A stretch of DNA of 64,000 nt from an uncultured Lentisphaerota bacterium (GCA_903896925.1 CAITZM010000187.1:62001-126000), one strand, 5' to 3'. Shown: positions 9,401-18,156, counted from the first letter of the stretch. The notes: generated by a model from the letters alone, not told the origin. Numbers and translations are program-made.

Positions 9401-9726
9401 GGCGCGCTGAAATCCGGCTTATCACTGAAGAGCAGCTGCGCCGCCTTGACGGTCGCCGGATCGTCGCGGTCGACATGCTTGAACGCCGCCAGTGCCACCG
9501 GCTTGCCGAAGTCGAAATCCAGGAAGGTTGCCGCGCCCTTACCGGCCGAGGCGTAGGCGGTGCGCAGGTTGCCGTCGAAAAGATTGCGCGGCTCCCAGCC
9601 GCCGCCGAACGCCGGCGAACCCGCGATGATCTGCGGCGTTTCGAGCAGCACCAGCGGCGTAAACCCCGCCCGCGCAGAGAAGGAAAGCAAAACCGCCGCC
9701 AGCAATAACTTTCGGATCATCTTCAT
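6466..9726 (-). CDS. Secreted discoidin/GH38-like alpha-mannosidase family protein
   Basis: Residues 1-20 form a Sec signal peptide ending SARA. An F5/8 type C (discoidin) carbohydrate-binding-like domain follows (about 45-160), then a GH38-like catalytic barrel opening with LLPHSHHDLGYT (269-280), whose His/Asp pair is the GH38 zinc signature. The probable nucleophile is Asp390 in ISDVPG. The C-terminal third is the beta-sandwich usual for GH38. Retaining alpha-mannosidase activity in the periplasm or outside the cell is inferred; divergent GH38-like families exist, so the linkage is not certain. A gaggtgaact ribosome site precedes the ATG. It lies downstream of the GH92 gene, same strand, separated by palindromic repeats. 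Confidence 0.85.
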   Translation of the reverse strand: MKMIRKLLLAAVLLSFSARAGFTPLVLLETPQIIAGSPAFGGGWEPRNLFDGNLRTAYASAGKGAATFLDFDFGKPVALAAFKHVDRDDPATVKAAQLLFSDKPDFSAPLATVPVAHVDQRGGITLASFPPVTARYVRWQVTAINARNYSAIGGAEIVFFAATTPDAVPVRDQLRIRPAQVVLAQEGRQLQPLEIAVQHDYAEAAEASLEIAGATPVALQLKPGGATHELMLPAVQHDEKLSVTLKVQGQVIAHTNFIRHPVRQFTVYLLPHSHHDLGYTALQPEIQAKQMSNLVAAVALAKATQSNAPGARYRWNAEVLWSLDDLERTQPAQAKEVFAAISNGWIEPQALYDNLLTGLATPEELLRHLRYAKLVEAKTGVGIESAMISDVPGLTWGTASALVAAGVKYMSDGVNYCDRIGSALVAWQDKPFWWEPASGRGRVLVWTPYLGYAASHVWGTLTAPKAQQRLLDRLREMEEQNYPYDIVQMRWSGFGDNAVPDPTLIDAVQDWNKKYVWPRLQIATAGEMFRAFEHRYGDKLPVYRGDFTPYWEDGAGSTAHETALSRNAAERLVQAETIFALAPEAQFPAGEFRSAWRNVLMYTEHTWGAHCSVTKPDTDFTKGQWKIKQAFALDADAQSQKLLAKAAAARGAVSNCAVDVFNTANWPRTDVVILPKKLFADGDYVVDAAGRAAPSQRLASGELALLVESLPPFSARRYFVGPAAGVKQGAAGAGVTGLTNEFLTALIDPRTGGVCDLRFKGHAENLVDTASGTALNDYFYLPGADLKDLQRSGEPRITVVDAGPLVATLRIVSDAPGCKQLVRDVRVVSGQPRVEFIDRLDKLAVREVEGAHIGFGFRVPGGRVRLDTQFSVTRPELDQIPGACKNWFSVSRWADVSSRKLGVTLATLDAPLLEVGGITANAPRHQPEPWKPWLQKIGPTQTLYSWILNNHWHTNYKADQAGWLEFRYAVQPHAGGFDALAAARFGAERCQPLVVMPAHGPLPAAVPRLSVEPDEVVVTAFKPADDGRGWVVRLYGASGRDQTVRLQWSEPVPAQVFLSNLSELPLVPAKEKILVPAWGLVTLRVE

Positions 9727-9775
9727 AGTTCACCTCGCCTGTTGTTCACATAAAAGTATTTATTCAGCATGTGCC

Positions 9776-9842
9776 TGACTGGGAGGGGCGACGTCTCGTC
9801 GCCCTTATTTGCGGCGTCTGGAAAGCCGCCGCTCCCAGTCAG
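9776..9842. repeat. Facing pair of GCTGGGAG-family hairpins
   Basis: The left unit, head GACTGGGAG, has stems GGGCGACG/CGTCGCCC. The right, inverted unit has stems GGCGTCT/AGCCGCC (imperfect) and ends GCTCCCAGTC. The heads are mirror images of each other. Confidence 0.75.
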
Positions 9843-9843
9843 G

Positions 9844-9893
9844 TTTCCAAGGATTGGAAAGCCAACCACAGGTTTTTCCAAGCATCTGGAAAA
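9844..9893. repeat. Two TTTCCAA/TTGGAAA palindromes
   Basis: TTTCCAA-GGA-TTGGAAA lies at 9844-9860, and TTTTCCA-AGCATC-TGGAAAA at 9874-9893. Both are between the GH92 stop and the GH38-like start. Confidence 0.75.
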
Positions 9894-9935
9894 CCGCGCC
9901 AGCGTACTGGCACGGCCTGTCCATTATTCATCCCA

Positions 9936-12290
9936 TCACGGCAGCGGCGGGGTGACGCCCCAGTTTTTGTTCGGCTGCGGGCCGAGGTCGAGCTCGAGGG
10001 TGCCGCCCTTGGCGAAGTCTGCGTGGTAGAACCAGCAGGCGGTCAGCGGCTGGCCGTTGAGCTTGGCCGACTGGATGTAGATGTTCTCCGGCTTCTGGTT
10101 GTGCGCGATGATGGTGAAGGTCTGGCCGGGGCAGTAGGCGCTGTTCAAGTGGATCGTGGCGCGTTCGAAGACCGGCGCGGTGAGCTGCCACGTGGGTTTC
10201 TGTGCGCAGCCGCCCTGCTCATCAAACAGGCCCAGCGAGAGCAGCGCGGCGAGCGCGCCCATCTGGCCCTGGTCTTCGTCGCCGTGATAGCCATCCTGCG
10301 GCGTGATGTCGCTAAAGACGACCTTCCGCACCTCGCGCGCCCACTTCTGCGCGAGCCACGGCGCGCCGGCGTAGTTAAACATGTGCGCCATGCCGGTCGA
10401 GGGCTGGTTCTCGTAGTCGATCCACGCGCCGCCGTGCTCGCCGTGCGGGATGATGAAGTGCTGCGGCGCGGCGCGCTGGAACTGGGCGTCGAGCGCAGCG
10501 GCATATTTATCCTGCCCGCCGAACAGGCGCATAAGGCCGCGCGGGTCCTGCTGGACGCTGTGCGTGTAGATCGCGCCGGTGGCTTCGCAAAAACCTTTCG
10601 ACGTGAAGCTCTTGCCCTTCTCGCCGACGGGCGCGAAGTTCTTGATGAACGAACCGTCCTTGTTGCGCGGGTGCATCCAGCCGACCGCGCCATCCCAGAG
10701 ATTGGTGTAGTTCTGTGCGCGCGCGGCGAACAACTTTGCGTCGTCGGCCTTGCCAAGCGTCGCGGCGAGTTCGGCGAGGCACCAGTCCTGGTAGGCGTAT
10801 TCGAGCGTCATCGAGGCGCCATCCTTGTGACCGCCCTTGCCCTCGATGCCTTCGGGCACGTAGCCGCGCTCGACATAATATTTCGTACCGCCGCCCGCCG
10901 CGTTCTTGCGGTCGTGCTCATAGCCGGCGTGATCGCGGATGCCGCCGGGGAAGGCATTCTTGCGCAGGCCCTCGTAGGCGGTGGCGATGTCGTAGTTGCG
11001 CACGTTCTTGTGCCACGCGGCGGCGAAGAGCGAGACGGCCGGGTCGCCGATCATGACGAAGGTGTAGTTGCCGCCGCTCGGGCCGCGCGGGATCAGCCCG
11101 CCGTTGCGATACATGTCGAGCATCGTGTTGCAGAACGCGTCCATGACCTCGGGATAGGCGAGCGACCAGAGCAGGTTGATGGACCAGTGCGCGCCCCAGA
11201 AGGCGTCGAAGTTGTGGTGCGGAAAGAGCGGCTGGCCGTCGGCGCCGGCGCGGACCTTGCAGACGCGCGTCGCGTCACCGGTGTTGTCGGGATAGGCGCC
11301 ATCCGCATCGCTGATCACGCGGCGGCCGAGCAGCGAGTGCCAGAGGTCGGTGTAGAAGCGCGTGAAATCCTGCGGCGTGCCGCCGGCGACCTCGATCTTG
11401 CCGAGCCAGCGGTTCCACTCGTCGCGCGAGTCGGCGACGACGCGGTCGAAATCCCAGTGCGGCAGTTCCGCCGCGAGGTTGCGGCGCGCACCGTCGAGGC
11501 TGGTAAAGGAGACGGCGACCTTCATCAGCAGCGGCGCCGCGTCCGGCGCGAACTTGACCCACGCGCCCGCATCTTTGCCCTCAACCCGCTCAACCTCTAC
11601 GGGCAGCGGATCGACGGGCACCGGCTTGCCTCCGAGCCACATGCCGAAGCTCTGTATCGGGCGATTGAACTGCGCGACGAAATAGACCGTGCACGGCTTG
11701 GGCCGGCGCGAGGTCGGTGCCATCTCCGCGCGGCCTTCGAGTTCTGTCGCGCTGACCTTCCGCACGGCGCTCGACGCGATCTTGTCCATCAGCACCGCGC
11801 CGGTATCGAGGAGCACGCCGGCGGGCGCGTCCTTCGGGAACGTGTAGCGGTGCAGGCCGACGCGCATCGTCGAGGTCAGCTCCGCGGTCACGCCGTAGGT
11901 TTTCAGCACGACCTTGTGATAGCCCGGATGAACGACCTCGTCGTCGTGCGAATAGTCCGATTGATAGGCATCCATGCCGAGGTGGCCCTTGCTCTCGCCG
12001 GTGAACGGCATCGTCGCGAGACCGTAGAGCTGCCAGCCGTGGAGATGGCTGAAGCCGCGGATTTTCGTCTCGTTATAGAGGTAGCCGCAGCCCCAATCGC
12101 CGCCGGTCTTCGTGTCCGGGCTCAGGTTGACCAGGCCGAACGGCCGGCACGCGGAGCTGAAAAATATCCAACGCGAGGAGCAGGTGCCGCTGCGCGGCTC
12201 GACCCAGTCCACCGGCGTCTTCTCCGCCGCCCCGCCCCACCCGCCCGCCAAGGCGAGCGCCGCCAATACCTGCGTCATCTGTAATTTCAT
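9936..12290 (-). CDS. GH92-family alpha-mannosidase, exported
   Basis: GH92 enzymes are calcium-dependent inverting exo-alpha-mannosidases of N-glycans and mannans. The 784-residue product has a signal peptide (about 1-20), an N-terminal beta-sandwich beginning VDWVEPRSGTCSS, and an (alpha/alpha)6 domain with HNFDAFWGAHWS, IPRGPSGGNYT and the GDEDQGQMGALAAL block that corresponds to the family's GxxDxGQMS active-site region. The ATG at 12290 has AAGGAG four bases upstream. Upstream in-frame codons overlap the PepSY-like gene and are not used. With two GH38-like genes and a sulfatase in the region it suggests use of a mannose-rich, possibly sulfated glycan (inference). Confidence 0.92.
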   Translation of the reverse strand: MKLQMTQVLAALALAGGWGGAAEKTPVDWVEPRSGTCSSRWIFFSSACRPFGLVNLSPDTKTGGDWGCGYLYNETKIRGFSHLHGWQLYGLATMPFTGESKGHLGMDAYQSDYSHDDEVVHPGYHKVVLKTYGVTAELTSTMRVGLHRYTFPKDAPAGVLLDTGAVLMDKIASSAVRKVSATELEGRAEMAPTSRRPKPCTVYFVAQFNRPIQSFGMWLGGKPVPVDPLPVEVERVEGKDAGAWVKFAPDAAPLLMKVAVSFTSLDGARRNLAAELPHWDFDRVVADSRDEWNRWLGKIEVAGGTPQDFTRFYTDLWHSLLGRRVISDADGAYPDNTGDATRVCKVRAGADGQPLFPHHNFDAFWGAHWSINLLWSLAYPEVMDAFCNTMLDMYRNGGLIPRGPSGGNYTFVMIGDPAVSLFAAAWHKNVRNYDIATAYEGLRKNAFPGGIRDHAGYEHDRKNAAGGGTKYYVERGYVPEGIEGKGGHKDGASMTLEYAYQDWCLAELAATLGKADDAKLFAARAQNYTNLWDGAVGWMHPRNKDGSFIKNFAPVGEKGKSFTSKGFCEATGAIYTHSVQQDPRGLMRLFGGQDKYAAALDAQFQRAAPQHFIIPHGEHGGAWIDYENQPSTGMAHMFNYAGAPWLAQKWAREVRKVVFSDITPQDGYHGDEDQGQMGALAALLSLGLFDEQGGCAQKPTWQLTAPVFERATIHLNSAYCPGQTFTIIAHNQKPENIYIQSAKLNGQPLTACWFYHADFAKGGTLELDLGPQPNKNWGVTPPLP

Positions 12291-12364
12291 TAGGCTCCTT
12301 CGCTTGCTGCCGGCCGCTATTCCTGCGCCCAACGAGCGCCCTGCGCAAGCAGAAATTCTGCCGC

Positions 12365-13396
12365 TCAATGCGCCGCGCCGGCCGCGGTGAACGTGACGAC
12401 CTGCTTCCTGCCGTTGCGGTCGAGGTCGGCGGAAAAAGTGCCGTCGGCCAGTTTTTCGATGCGCACAATCCGCGCGCCGGCAGCCTGCTCGCGCAGATAT
12501 TTTTGCGCCGGCTCCGGCAGTGAGGCCAGCGACACCACGCGGGCGAGCAGCTTGCCCTCGGCATCCACGACGCATTCCTCGCGCTGCCCACCGCGCATGG
12601 CGATGACCGCATAGACCGTCGCGCCCTCCTCGTTACATTCGCCGAGGTAAATCAGCTTCGCCTCGCCGAGCAGCCTGGGAAGCAGGGCCTGCACCGCGAT
12701 CGGCGTCTGCACGCTCAAGACCTGCGTCGCCGTGACCGCACCCGCGGCGTTAACGCTCACGATACGTCGCCGCCCGTCGCGCAGCAGGACCGCGTCGAAC
12801 ACCTCGCCAACCTCGGTCTCGTCGCGCGAGACAGAGGAAATCGTGTCGGCCCGGGCCTGCTCGGTGATGGTCTTTTGCGCCGGCGGCGGCAGTTCGCTGA
12901 ACTGGCGCTGCGTGGCCAGATGCGTGCCGTCGGGCGCCACGGTGCAGAAGCGCTTGTCCGCGCCGCTGCCGATCTCGACTTCATAGACCAGGTCGCCGGC
13001 CTCGTTGCACCAGTAGATGTTGCCCAACTCGCCGCGCGTCTTCAGCGCCGCGATGGTCTGCTGCACGGCGGCGGGCAGCTCGGCGAGGAAATACTGGCGA
13101 CTGCGCAAGCCGCCATCGAGCCCAACGCTGAACGAGCGCTCGACACCCTTGCGCGTGATCTCCACCTCATAGACGAACTCGCCTTCCTCGGTGGAGCGCT
13201 GGCAGTCTTCAATCGTCGCGCCGGCGGCTTCGGCCAGAATTGCCTGCCGGACGATCGGCAGCAGCGGCGGCAACTTGTCGGCTGCCGGCGCGGGGCCGTC
13301 GGCCACGCTCAAGCGATGCTTGCCGCCCGGCCCCGCCACGGCGACCGCAGCCCCCAGCACCCACACGACCACGAACAAATACACGATTGTTTTCAT
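12365..13396 (-). CDS. Exported protein with tandem PepSY-like repeats
   Basis: This 343-residue protein has a signal peptide (about 1-22, MKTIVYLFVVVWVLGAAVAV). After a short linker come four or five repeats of about 60-70 residues. Each has the pattern of an acidic strand, YEVEI-type strand, a G-x-V-D-x-x-G turn, and an LPxxAQxxI helix, as in PepSY/BLIP-like folds. Those domains bind or inhibit peptides or act as periplasmic sensors; no specific role is apparent. It lies 74 bases upstream of the GH92 gene on the same strand and may be cotranscribed with it. The ATG at 13396 is preferred to a TTG twelve bases earlier. Confidence 0.7.
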   Translation of the reverse strand: MKTIVYLFVVVWVLGAAVAVAGPGGKHRLSVADGPAPAADKLPPLLPIVRQAILAEAAGATIEDCQRSTEEGEFVYEVEITRKGVERSFSVGLDGGLRSRQYFLAELPAAVQQTIAALKTRGELGNIYWCNEAGDLVYEVEIGSGADKRFCTVAPDGTHLATQRQFSELPPPAQKTITEQARADTISSVSRDETEVGEVFDAVLLRDGRRRIVSVNAAGAVTATQVLSVQTPIAVQALLPRLLGEAKLIYLGECNEEGATVYAVIAMRGGQREECVVDAEGKLLARVVSLASLPEPAQKYLREQAAGARIVRIEKLADGTFSADLDRNGRKQVVTFTAAGAAH

Positions 13397-13576
13397 GTCT
13401 GGCGGCAATTATAGCCGATTCGTTTCCGTCTGCGGACCAAACAAAACTCACGAAATATAAATAGTGTATCGGTGCCTGCGAGGCGATGCGCGCCTGCCCG
13501 TCGCCGCATAAAGGTTCGGCTGCTGCACGGGCGGTGATTTTCGCACAGACACATTTACCCCTGGCACCCTTTCGGA
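13397..13576. other. Gap, no gene seen
   Basis: This is the first part of a 616-base gap upstream of the PepSY-like gene. It has a comparatively AT-rich core around 13430-13470 that could hold the gene's promoter, but no convincing -10/-35 pair was found. The rest of the gap is palindromic repeats, listed separately. Confidence 0.4.
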
Positions 13577-13598
13577 GCGGCGGCACTCTTGCCGCCGC
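13577..13598. repeat. GC hairpin of the GGAG-head type
   Basis: GCGGCGGCA pairs with TGCCGCCGC around a CTCT loop and is preceded by GGA. It is a truncated relative of the GCTGGGAG family. Confidence 0.6.
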
Positions 13599-13666
13599 AG
13601 AATGACCTCGGGTACACCGCCGGCCCAGGCGTACATTTACCAGCCGCTATGCATGGCAAAATGCTT

Positions 13667-13690
13667 GTGGGCGGGAGCTCCCGCTCCCGC
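13667..13690. repeat. GTGG-headed hairpin
   Basis: GTGG is followed by GCGGGAG, a six-base loop CTCCCG and CTCCCGC. It is related to the GTGG pair at 61295-61368. Confidence 0.7.
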
Positions 13691-13833
13691 GCACCCAAAC
13701 AACCCATCTGCGGTCGCAACGCACGACGCAGGAACTGAAACTCGCGGCAACCAACTCCTGCCGCCCCGTGTTGGGCTACCCCAAAGCATCCAGCGCAGAC
13801 AAGCAAGCAAGGGCCACATCCGCCGCTTCCACT

Positions 13834-13863
13834 GCGGCGGCAGGAATGCCGCCGCTCCCGGCT
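13834..13863. repeat. Inverted GGGAG-headed hairpin
   Basis: GCGGCGGCA-GGAA-TGCCGCCGC is followed by TCCCGGC, the reverse complement of a GCCGGGA head. An adjacent CCGCCGC...GCGGCGG overlaps it and can form an alternative stem. Confidence 0.65.
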
Positions 13864-13920
13864 AACCGGCACGCGTCTGCTCCCGAGCCTAGGTCGGACA
13901 CGCCATACCCTACTGGCTTT

Positions 13921-13994
13921 GTAGGGGCGCAGTCTTGCTGCGCCCAATGTGTATTGGATGGGCAGCAGAGGGCGCAGCAAGACTGCGCCCCTAC
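13921..13994. repeat. Paired GTAG-headed hairpins (second copy)
   Basis: Both units are identical to those at 5991-6064 (stem GGGCGCAG, loop TCTTG), but the spacer differs. It ends 19 bases before the stop codon of the Pls-type NRPS gene. Confidence 0.85.
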
Positions 13995-14012
13995 TTTTGT
14001 TGACCTTGCTCA

Positions 14013-17000
14013 TCAGCACGGCGTCTCCGCTTGTTGAGCGTGAGGTTGCGCCACCGGCCGGGCGGGGCTGCCTTCCCAGCGGGTGCCGGCGGGGAGCGTC
14101 TCGCCCTTCATCAGGAGCGAGAGTTCGCCGAGCGCGCTGTCGTTTTCCATCGTCGCGTCGTAGAGCACGATCGAGCCGCCGCCGATGGTGCAGCGCGCGC
14201 CGATGTCCACCGTGGAAATTTTCATCACGCGGTCCTCGAACAGGTGCGTCTGCGGGCCGCAGTCGCTGTTGAGCGCGGCGTCGTCGCCGATGGTGACGAC
14301 GTCGAACTCGGTCACGTCGGTGGTGTCCATATAGACGCGATGACCGATGTGCGCGCCCAGCAGCCGCAGGTAGGCCGCGAGGAAAGGCGTCCCCGCGAGC
14401 GGGCCGGCAAAGAGCGGCACGGCCAGGTTCTCGTAGGTCGCGGTGACCAGTTCGCTGCGCCAGACGTAGCGGTTCCACAGCGGCTTCTCGACCGGCCGGT
14501 AGCGGCCAATGACGACCCATTTCAGGATGAGGACAAAGAGCGCCGCGAGCGCGCCGTAGGCGAGGTAGAACAGCGGGAACGCCGCGACCAGCGCGGCGAT
14601 CGTCCAGTCATGCTCGTCCTCCAGGGTGACGACCAGCGACATCAGGCACGAGGTCAGCGCGATCATGCAGGTCATCGGCAAGATCACGCGCACGAACTCG
14701 ATCAGCGCGCGCTGGATCTTGAGATGCAGCGGCGGACGGAACGTGCTGCCTTCGTCGAACTGCGTCGCGGTCTGGCGCTGCGGCAGGAAGACCGCGGGCG
14801 TGCCGAACCACGACGTCTCCGCCTTGAGCGCATCCTCGCGGCGGCGCGGCGGGACGGAGAGCACGCCGATCAGGACGCCATCGCCGATCTCCGCGCCCGC
14901 GGGCAGCACGGCGCTGTTGCCGAGGAACGCGCGGCGGCCGACCGTGGTCGCCGCGATCTCGAACTCGCCGCCGTGGACGCGCGGTACGCCGAGGCCGACG
15001 CCGTCGGCGACGAAGCTTTCCTCGCCGATGCTCACCACGTCAAAGCCGATGGACGACGCGGTGGAGACCTCGGCGCGCCGGCCGAGCTTGACGCCGAGCA
15101 GGCGATACCAGGGATTCAAAAAGATCGTCGCGTAGAGCGGCGAGAGGATGTCGAGGCTCAACTCCATCAGCTTGTCCACGAGCCAGTGCCGCAGGTAGGC
15201 GACGCTGAACACCTTGAAGCGGGCGGGTCGCACGCGGCCGACGAAAATCCATTTCAGCAGGGCGATCTGCAGGCACATGCCCACGACGAACACGACCGCC
15301 AGCAGGGGCGCGAGCATCAGGAAGTGGTAGGCATCGGTCGCCTGGTCCAGCTCCGCCATCAAAATCATGCCGACGAAGATCGGCGTGATGGCGAAGATCG
15401 GAAAGACGAACAGCTGGAGGGCGAAGAGCACGCCGTAGCCGAACCGCTTGGCGGCGGGCGCGCGCTCCGCCGTCATCGGCTCGGCGCGGCGCACGTAGCG
15501 CGCGGGCGAGCCGGCCCAGACCTCGCCCGCAGGCACGGTCACGCCCGGCGGCACCATCGAGAGATCCTCGATCTCCGCGCCGTCTTTGAGCACCGCGCCG
15601 GTGGCGACGGCGCTGTTCGCGCCCACATAGCAGCCGCGCCCGATGCGGATGCGCGCGAGCTTGAAGCGGCCGTTCTCGATCTTCGAGGTCGAGAGCGTCG
15701 CGCCGGGGCTGAAGCTGGAGTCGTCGCCGATCTCGGTGCAGTCGGGATCGTCGATCGTGTCGTCGCGCAGATGGACGTTGCGACCGATGCGCGCGCCGAG
15801 CAGCCGGTTGTAGAGCGCCATCAGCGGCGTGCCGCCGAGAAAGTGCGTTGGCACGGTGTCCAGCACGCGGTTGACGAACCACCAGCGGAAATAATAGGCG
15901 CCCCACAGGGGATAGACACCGGGCCGCGCGCGGCCGAGCACCAGCCACTTGGTTGCGATGCCGATCATCAGCATGAGCGGAATCGCCGCCAGGTAGAGCA
16001 GCAGCGGCACGCCGATCACGACTAGCGTGCTCTCCTCCCAGTTCGAGAGCACGGCGTAGGCGAGATAGGGCACGAGCCATTCCAGGCCGATAAGCGTGTA
16101 GATGAAAACCAAGCTGAGCGCCTGCGCCATCGCGCAGGCGAGGTAGCGCCAGCGGGGCACCGGCAAAAAGGCTTCCTGCGGCGCAGCCGGAGCGGCGCCC
16201 GCCGCCGTGGCCGCCGGGCACGAGGCGTCGAGATGCGCCGCAAGTTGGCGGATCGTCGGCTGATTATAGATGTCCACCATCGAGATGTGCGCGAGGCCCG
16301 GCAGCCGGCGCACACGCGAGACCATCTGCGCCGCGCGCAGCGAGTGCCCGCCCAGCTCGAGGAAGAAATCGTCTTCCACCGAGACGGGTTGCGGCGCGAA
16401 GACCGCGGCCCACGCGGTGTGCAGCGCGATCTCCGTCGGCGTCGCAGGCGCGACGAGCGGGCGCTCTTCGCTCGCGGCGACGGCGCTGGTCGGCGGCGGC
16501 AGGTTTTTGCGATCCACTTTCCCGCTCGGCAGCACCGGCAGCGCGGCGATGAGCTCGAACAATGCGGGCACCATGTAGGGCGGCAGCCGCTCCTTGAGCC
16601 GCGCGCGCAGCACCGCCAGGTCGGGGGCACCGGCGCCCGGCACGAGGTAGGCGACGAGCGTTTCCTGCTGCAACGCCACCACGGCCTGGCGCACATCAGC
16701 CACCGTCATGATGACGGCTTCGATCTCCGCCAGCTCGACGCGGTAGCCGCGGATCTTCACCTGCGTATCCATGCGCCCGAGATACTCCAGCTCGCCGGCG
16801 GCGTTGAGGCGCACGAGATCGCCGGTGCGGTAGAGCACCGGGTCGCGGGCACCGTGCGTGAAATGCGGGTTCGGGATGAATTTTTCCGCCGTCAGGTCCG
16901 GCCGGCCCACATAACCGAGCGCGAGGCCCGGCCCGCCGATGCACAGCTCCCCCGCCGTGCCGGGCGCGACCGGGGCCAGCGCCTCGCCCAGGATATGGCA

Positions 17001-18035
17001 CGTGTAGTTCGGCAGTGGCGCGCCGATGGTCACCGACCGGTCGGGAAACACTTCCGCGACGGTCGCCGTGATCGTCGTCTCCGTAGGGCCGTAGGTGTTC
17101 AGGATGCGCAGGCCCGACCGCGCGAAGCGGCGCACCAGTTCCGGCGGACAGGCCTCGCCGCCAAGGTTGAGCACGCGCAGGCCCGGCACCGCCGTCTCCT
17201 GCATCGCCAGCAGTGTCGGCACGCAGGTCCAGGCCGTCACGCCCTCGCGCGCCAGGATCGCCGTCAGGTCGCCGCCCGCGCGCAGCAACTCCGCCGTGCC
17301 CACCAGCAGCGTCGCGCCCGCCGCCCAAGCCGGCCAGATCTCCTCGAGCGACATGTCGAACGAGAGCGAGAAGCCCTGGAACACCACATCGTCCTCGCAC
17401 AGGTCCAGCACCGAGCCTTCCGACCGCACGAGGTGGCAGATCGAGCGGTGCGAGATCATCACGCCCTTGGGCCGCCCGGTGGAGCCGGAGGTGTAGATGA
17501 TGTAGGCGCAGTCGTCCGGCGTCAGGCCCGTCTCGGCGCGCGTCAGCGGCTCGGGCGGGCAGGCGGCCATCGCGGCCTCCTCGTCCTCGAACACGACGAC
17601 GTGGCACGGCAACGCGCCCGGCGGCGGCGCCAGCGCCTGGTCGGCAATCAGACAGCGCGCACCGCTGTCGCGCACCACGTAGGCCACGCGGTCGAGGGGA
17701 TAGCCGGGGTCGAGCGGCACGTAGGCGGCGCCGGCGAGCAGCGTGCCGAGCACGGCGTCGTACATGTCCCGCCCGCGCGCCATCCAGATGGCGACGCGTT
17801 CGCCGCGGCCCACGCCGCGGGCGCGCAGGTAGCGCGCGGTGCGCGTGGCGCGGCGCAGCAGGTCGCCGTAGGCCAGCGTCTCGCCGCGGCAGCGGAGCGC
17901 CGGATGCTGCGGCCGCCGCTGTGCCGTGGCGGCGAACAGCTCGTGCAGCAGCTCATCGCGCAAGAAATCCGGCCGGCTCGCGCCGGTCAGGACGCTGCCG
18001 GACGGACCGGGAACGGTTGTGTCGGCCGTGGTCAT
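14013..18035 (-). CDS. Pls/PosA-family single-module NRPS with three membrane-LbH C-terminal domains
   Basis: Architecture over 1340 residues: an adenylation domain (about 30-515) with YIIYTSGSTGRPKG (178-191), NTYGPTETT (313-321), YRTGD (402-406) and the catalytic lysine in PSGKVDR (Lys506); a carrier domain (530-605) with the phosphopantetheine serine in LGGHSL (Ser565); and a membrane-bound C-terminal half with about six helices and three tandem left-handed beta-helix units, each introduced by KW-(L/I/V)-hydrophobic-GR-x-RP. This is the layout of epsilon-poly-L-lysine synthetase, which polymerises one amino acid without condensation or thioesterase domains. Asp227, Met228 and Glu231 occupy specificity positions by my alignment. 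The product is probably an isopeptide homopolymer of a basic amino acid, which remains inference. An ATG at 18074 is an alternative start. Confidence 0.9.
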   Translation of the reverse strand: MTTADTTVPGPSGSVLTGASRPDFLRDELLHELFAATAQRRPQHPALRCRGETLAYGDLLRRATRTARYLRARGVGRGERVAIWMARGRDMYDAVLGTLLAGAAYVPLDPGYPLDRVAYVVRDSGARCLIADQALAPPPGALPCHVVVFEDEEAAMAACPPEPLTRAETGLTPDDCAYIIYTSGSTGRPKGVMISHRSICHLVRSEGSVLDLCEDDVVFQGFSLSFDMSLEEIWPAWAAGATLLVGTAELLRAGGDLTAILAREGVTAWTCVPTLLAMQETAVPGLRVLNLGGEACPPELVRRFARSGLRILNTYGPTETTITATVAEVFPDRSVTIGAPLPNYTCHILGEALAPVAPGTAGELCIGGPGLALGYVGRPDLTAEKFIPNPHFTHGARDPVLYRTGDLVRLNAAGELEYLGRMDTQVKIRGYRVELAEIEAVIMTVADVRQAVVALQQETLVAYLVPGAGAPDLAVLRARLKERLPPYMVPALFELIAALPVLPSGKVDRKNLPPPTSAVAASEERPLVAPATPTEIALHTAWAAVFAPQPVSVEDDFFLELGGHSLRAAQMVSRVRRLPGLAHISMVDIYNQPTIRQLAAHLDASCPAATAAGAAPAAPQEAFLPVPRWRYLACAMAQALSLVFIYTLIGLEWLVPYLAYAVLSNWEESTLVVIGVPLLLYLAAIPLMLMIGIATKWLVLGRARPGVYPLWGAYYFRWWFVNRVLDTVPTHFLGGTPLMALYNRLLGARIGRNVHLRDDTIDDPDCTEIGDDSSFSPGATLSTSKIENGRFKLARIRIGRGCYVGANSAVATGAVLKDGAEIEDLSMVPPGVTVPAGEVWAGSPARYVRRAEPMTAERAPAAKRFGYGVLFALQLFVFPIFAITPIFVGMILMAELDQATDAYHFLMLAPLLAVVFVVGMCLQIALLKWIFVGRVRPARFKVFSVAYLRHWLVDKLMELSLDILSPLYATIFLNPWYRLLGVKLGRRAEVSTASSIGFDVVSIGEESFVADGVGLGVPRVHGGEFEIAATTVGRRAFLGNSAVLPAGAEIGDGVLIGVLSVPPRRREDALKAETSWFGTPAVFLPQRQTATQFDEGSTFRPPLHLKIQRALIEFVRVILPMTCMIALTSCLMSLVVTLEDEHDWTIAALVAAFPLFYLAYGALAALFVLILKWVVIGRYRPVEKPLWNRYVWRSELVTATYENLAVPLFAGPLAGTPFLAAYLRLLGAHIGHRVYMDTTDVTEFDVVTIGDDAALNSDCGPQTHLFEDRVMKISTVDIGARCTIGGGSIVLYDATMENDSALGELSLLMKGETLPAGTRWEGSPARPVAQPHAQQAETPC

Positions 18036-18156
18036 CTTTGCGGGCGCGCAGGCTACGCGCGGCCCCCAGTCCATTCAACGCAATTCGCCGCCGGCTATTG
18101 CAGCCCGCGCCAGGCAACCGATCCAACCTGCGCACAGCAAGAGCCTTCCAGCTGAC

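Noticed and set aside
6382..12284. Very long open frames on the plus strand opposite the GH38 and GH92 genes
   Set aside because: Their translations are Arg/Ala/Gly/His-rich without motifs. They are antisense shadows that arise from high GC at codon position 3 of the minus-strand genes. The same applies to long frames opposite the NRPS, the 18-21 kb gene, nuoL-N and purD.
13921..13994. CRISPR-like repeat and spacer layout in the hairpin-rich gaps
   Set aside because: Units are inverted, not directly repeated. They occur singly or in pairs, spacing is irregular, and no cas genes are present.
13555..14012. Open frame on the minus strand across the hairpins downstream of the NRPS gene
   Set aside because: It runs through palindromic repeats, has no start signal and reads as low-complexity Arg/Cys-rich residues.
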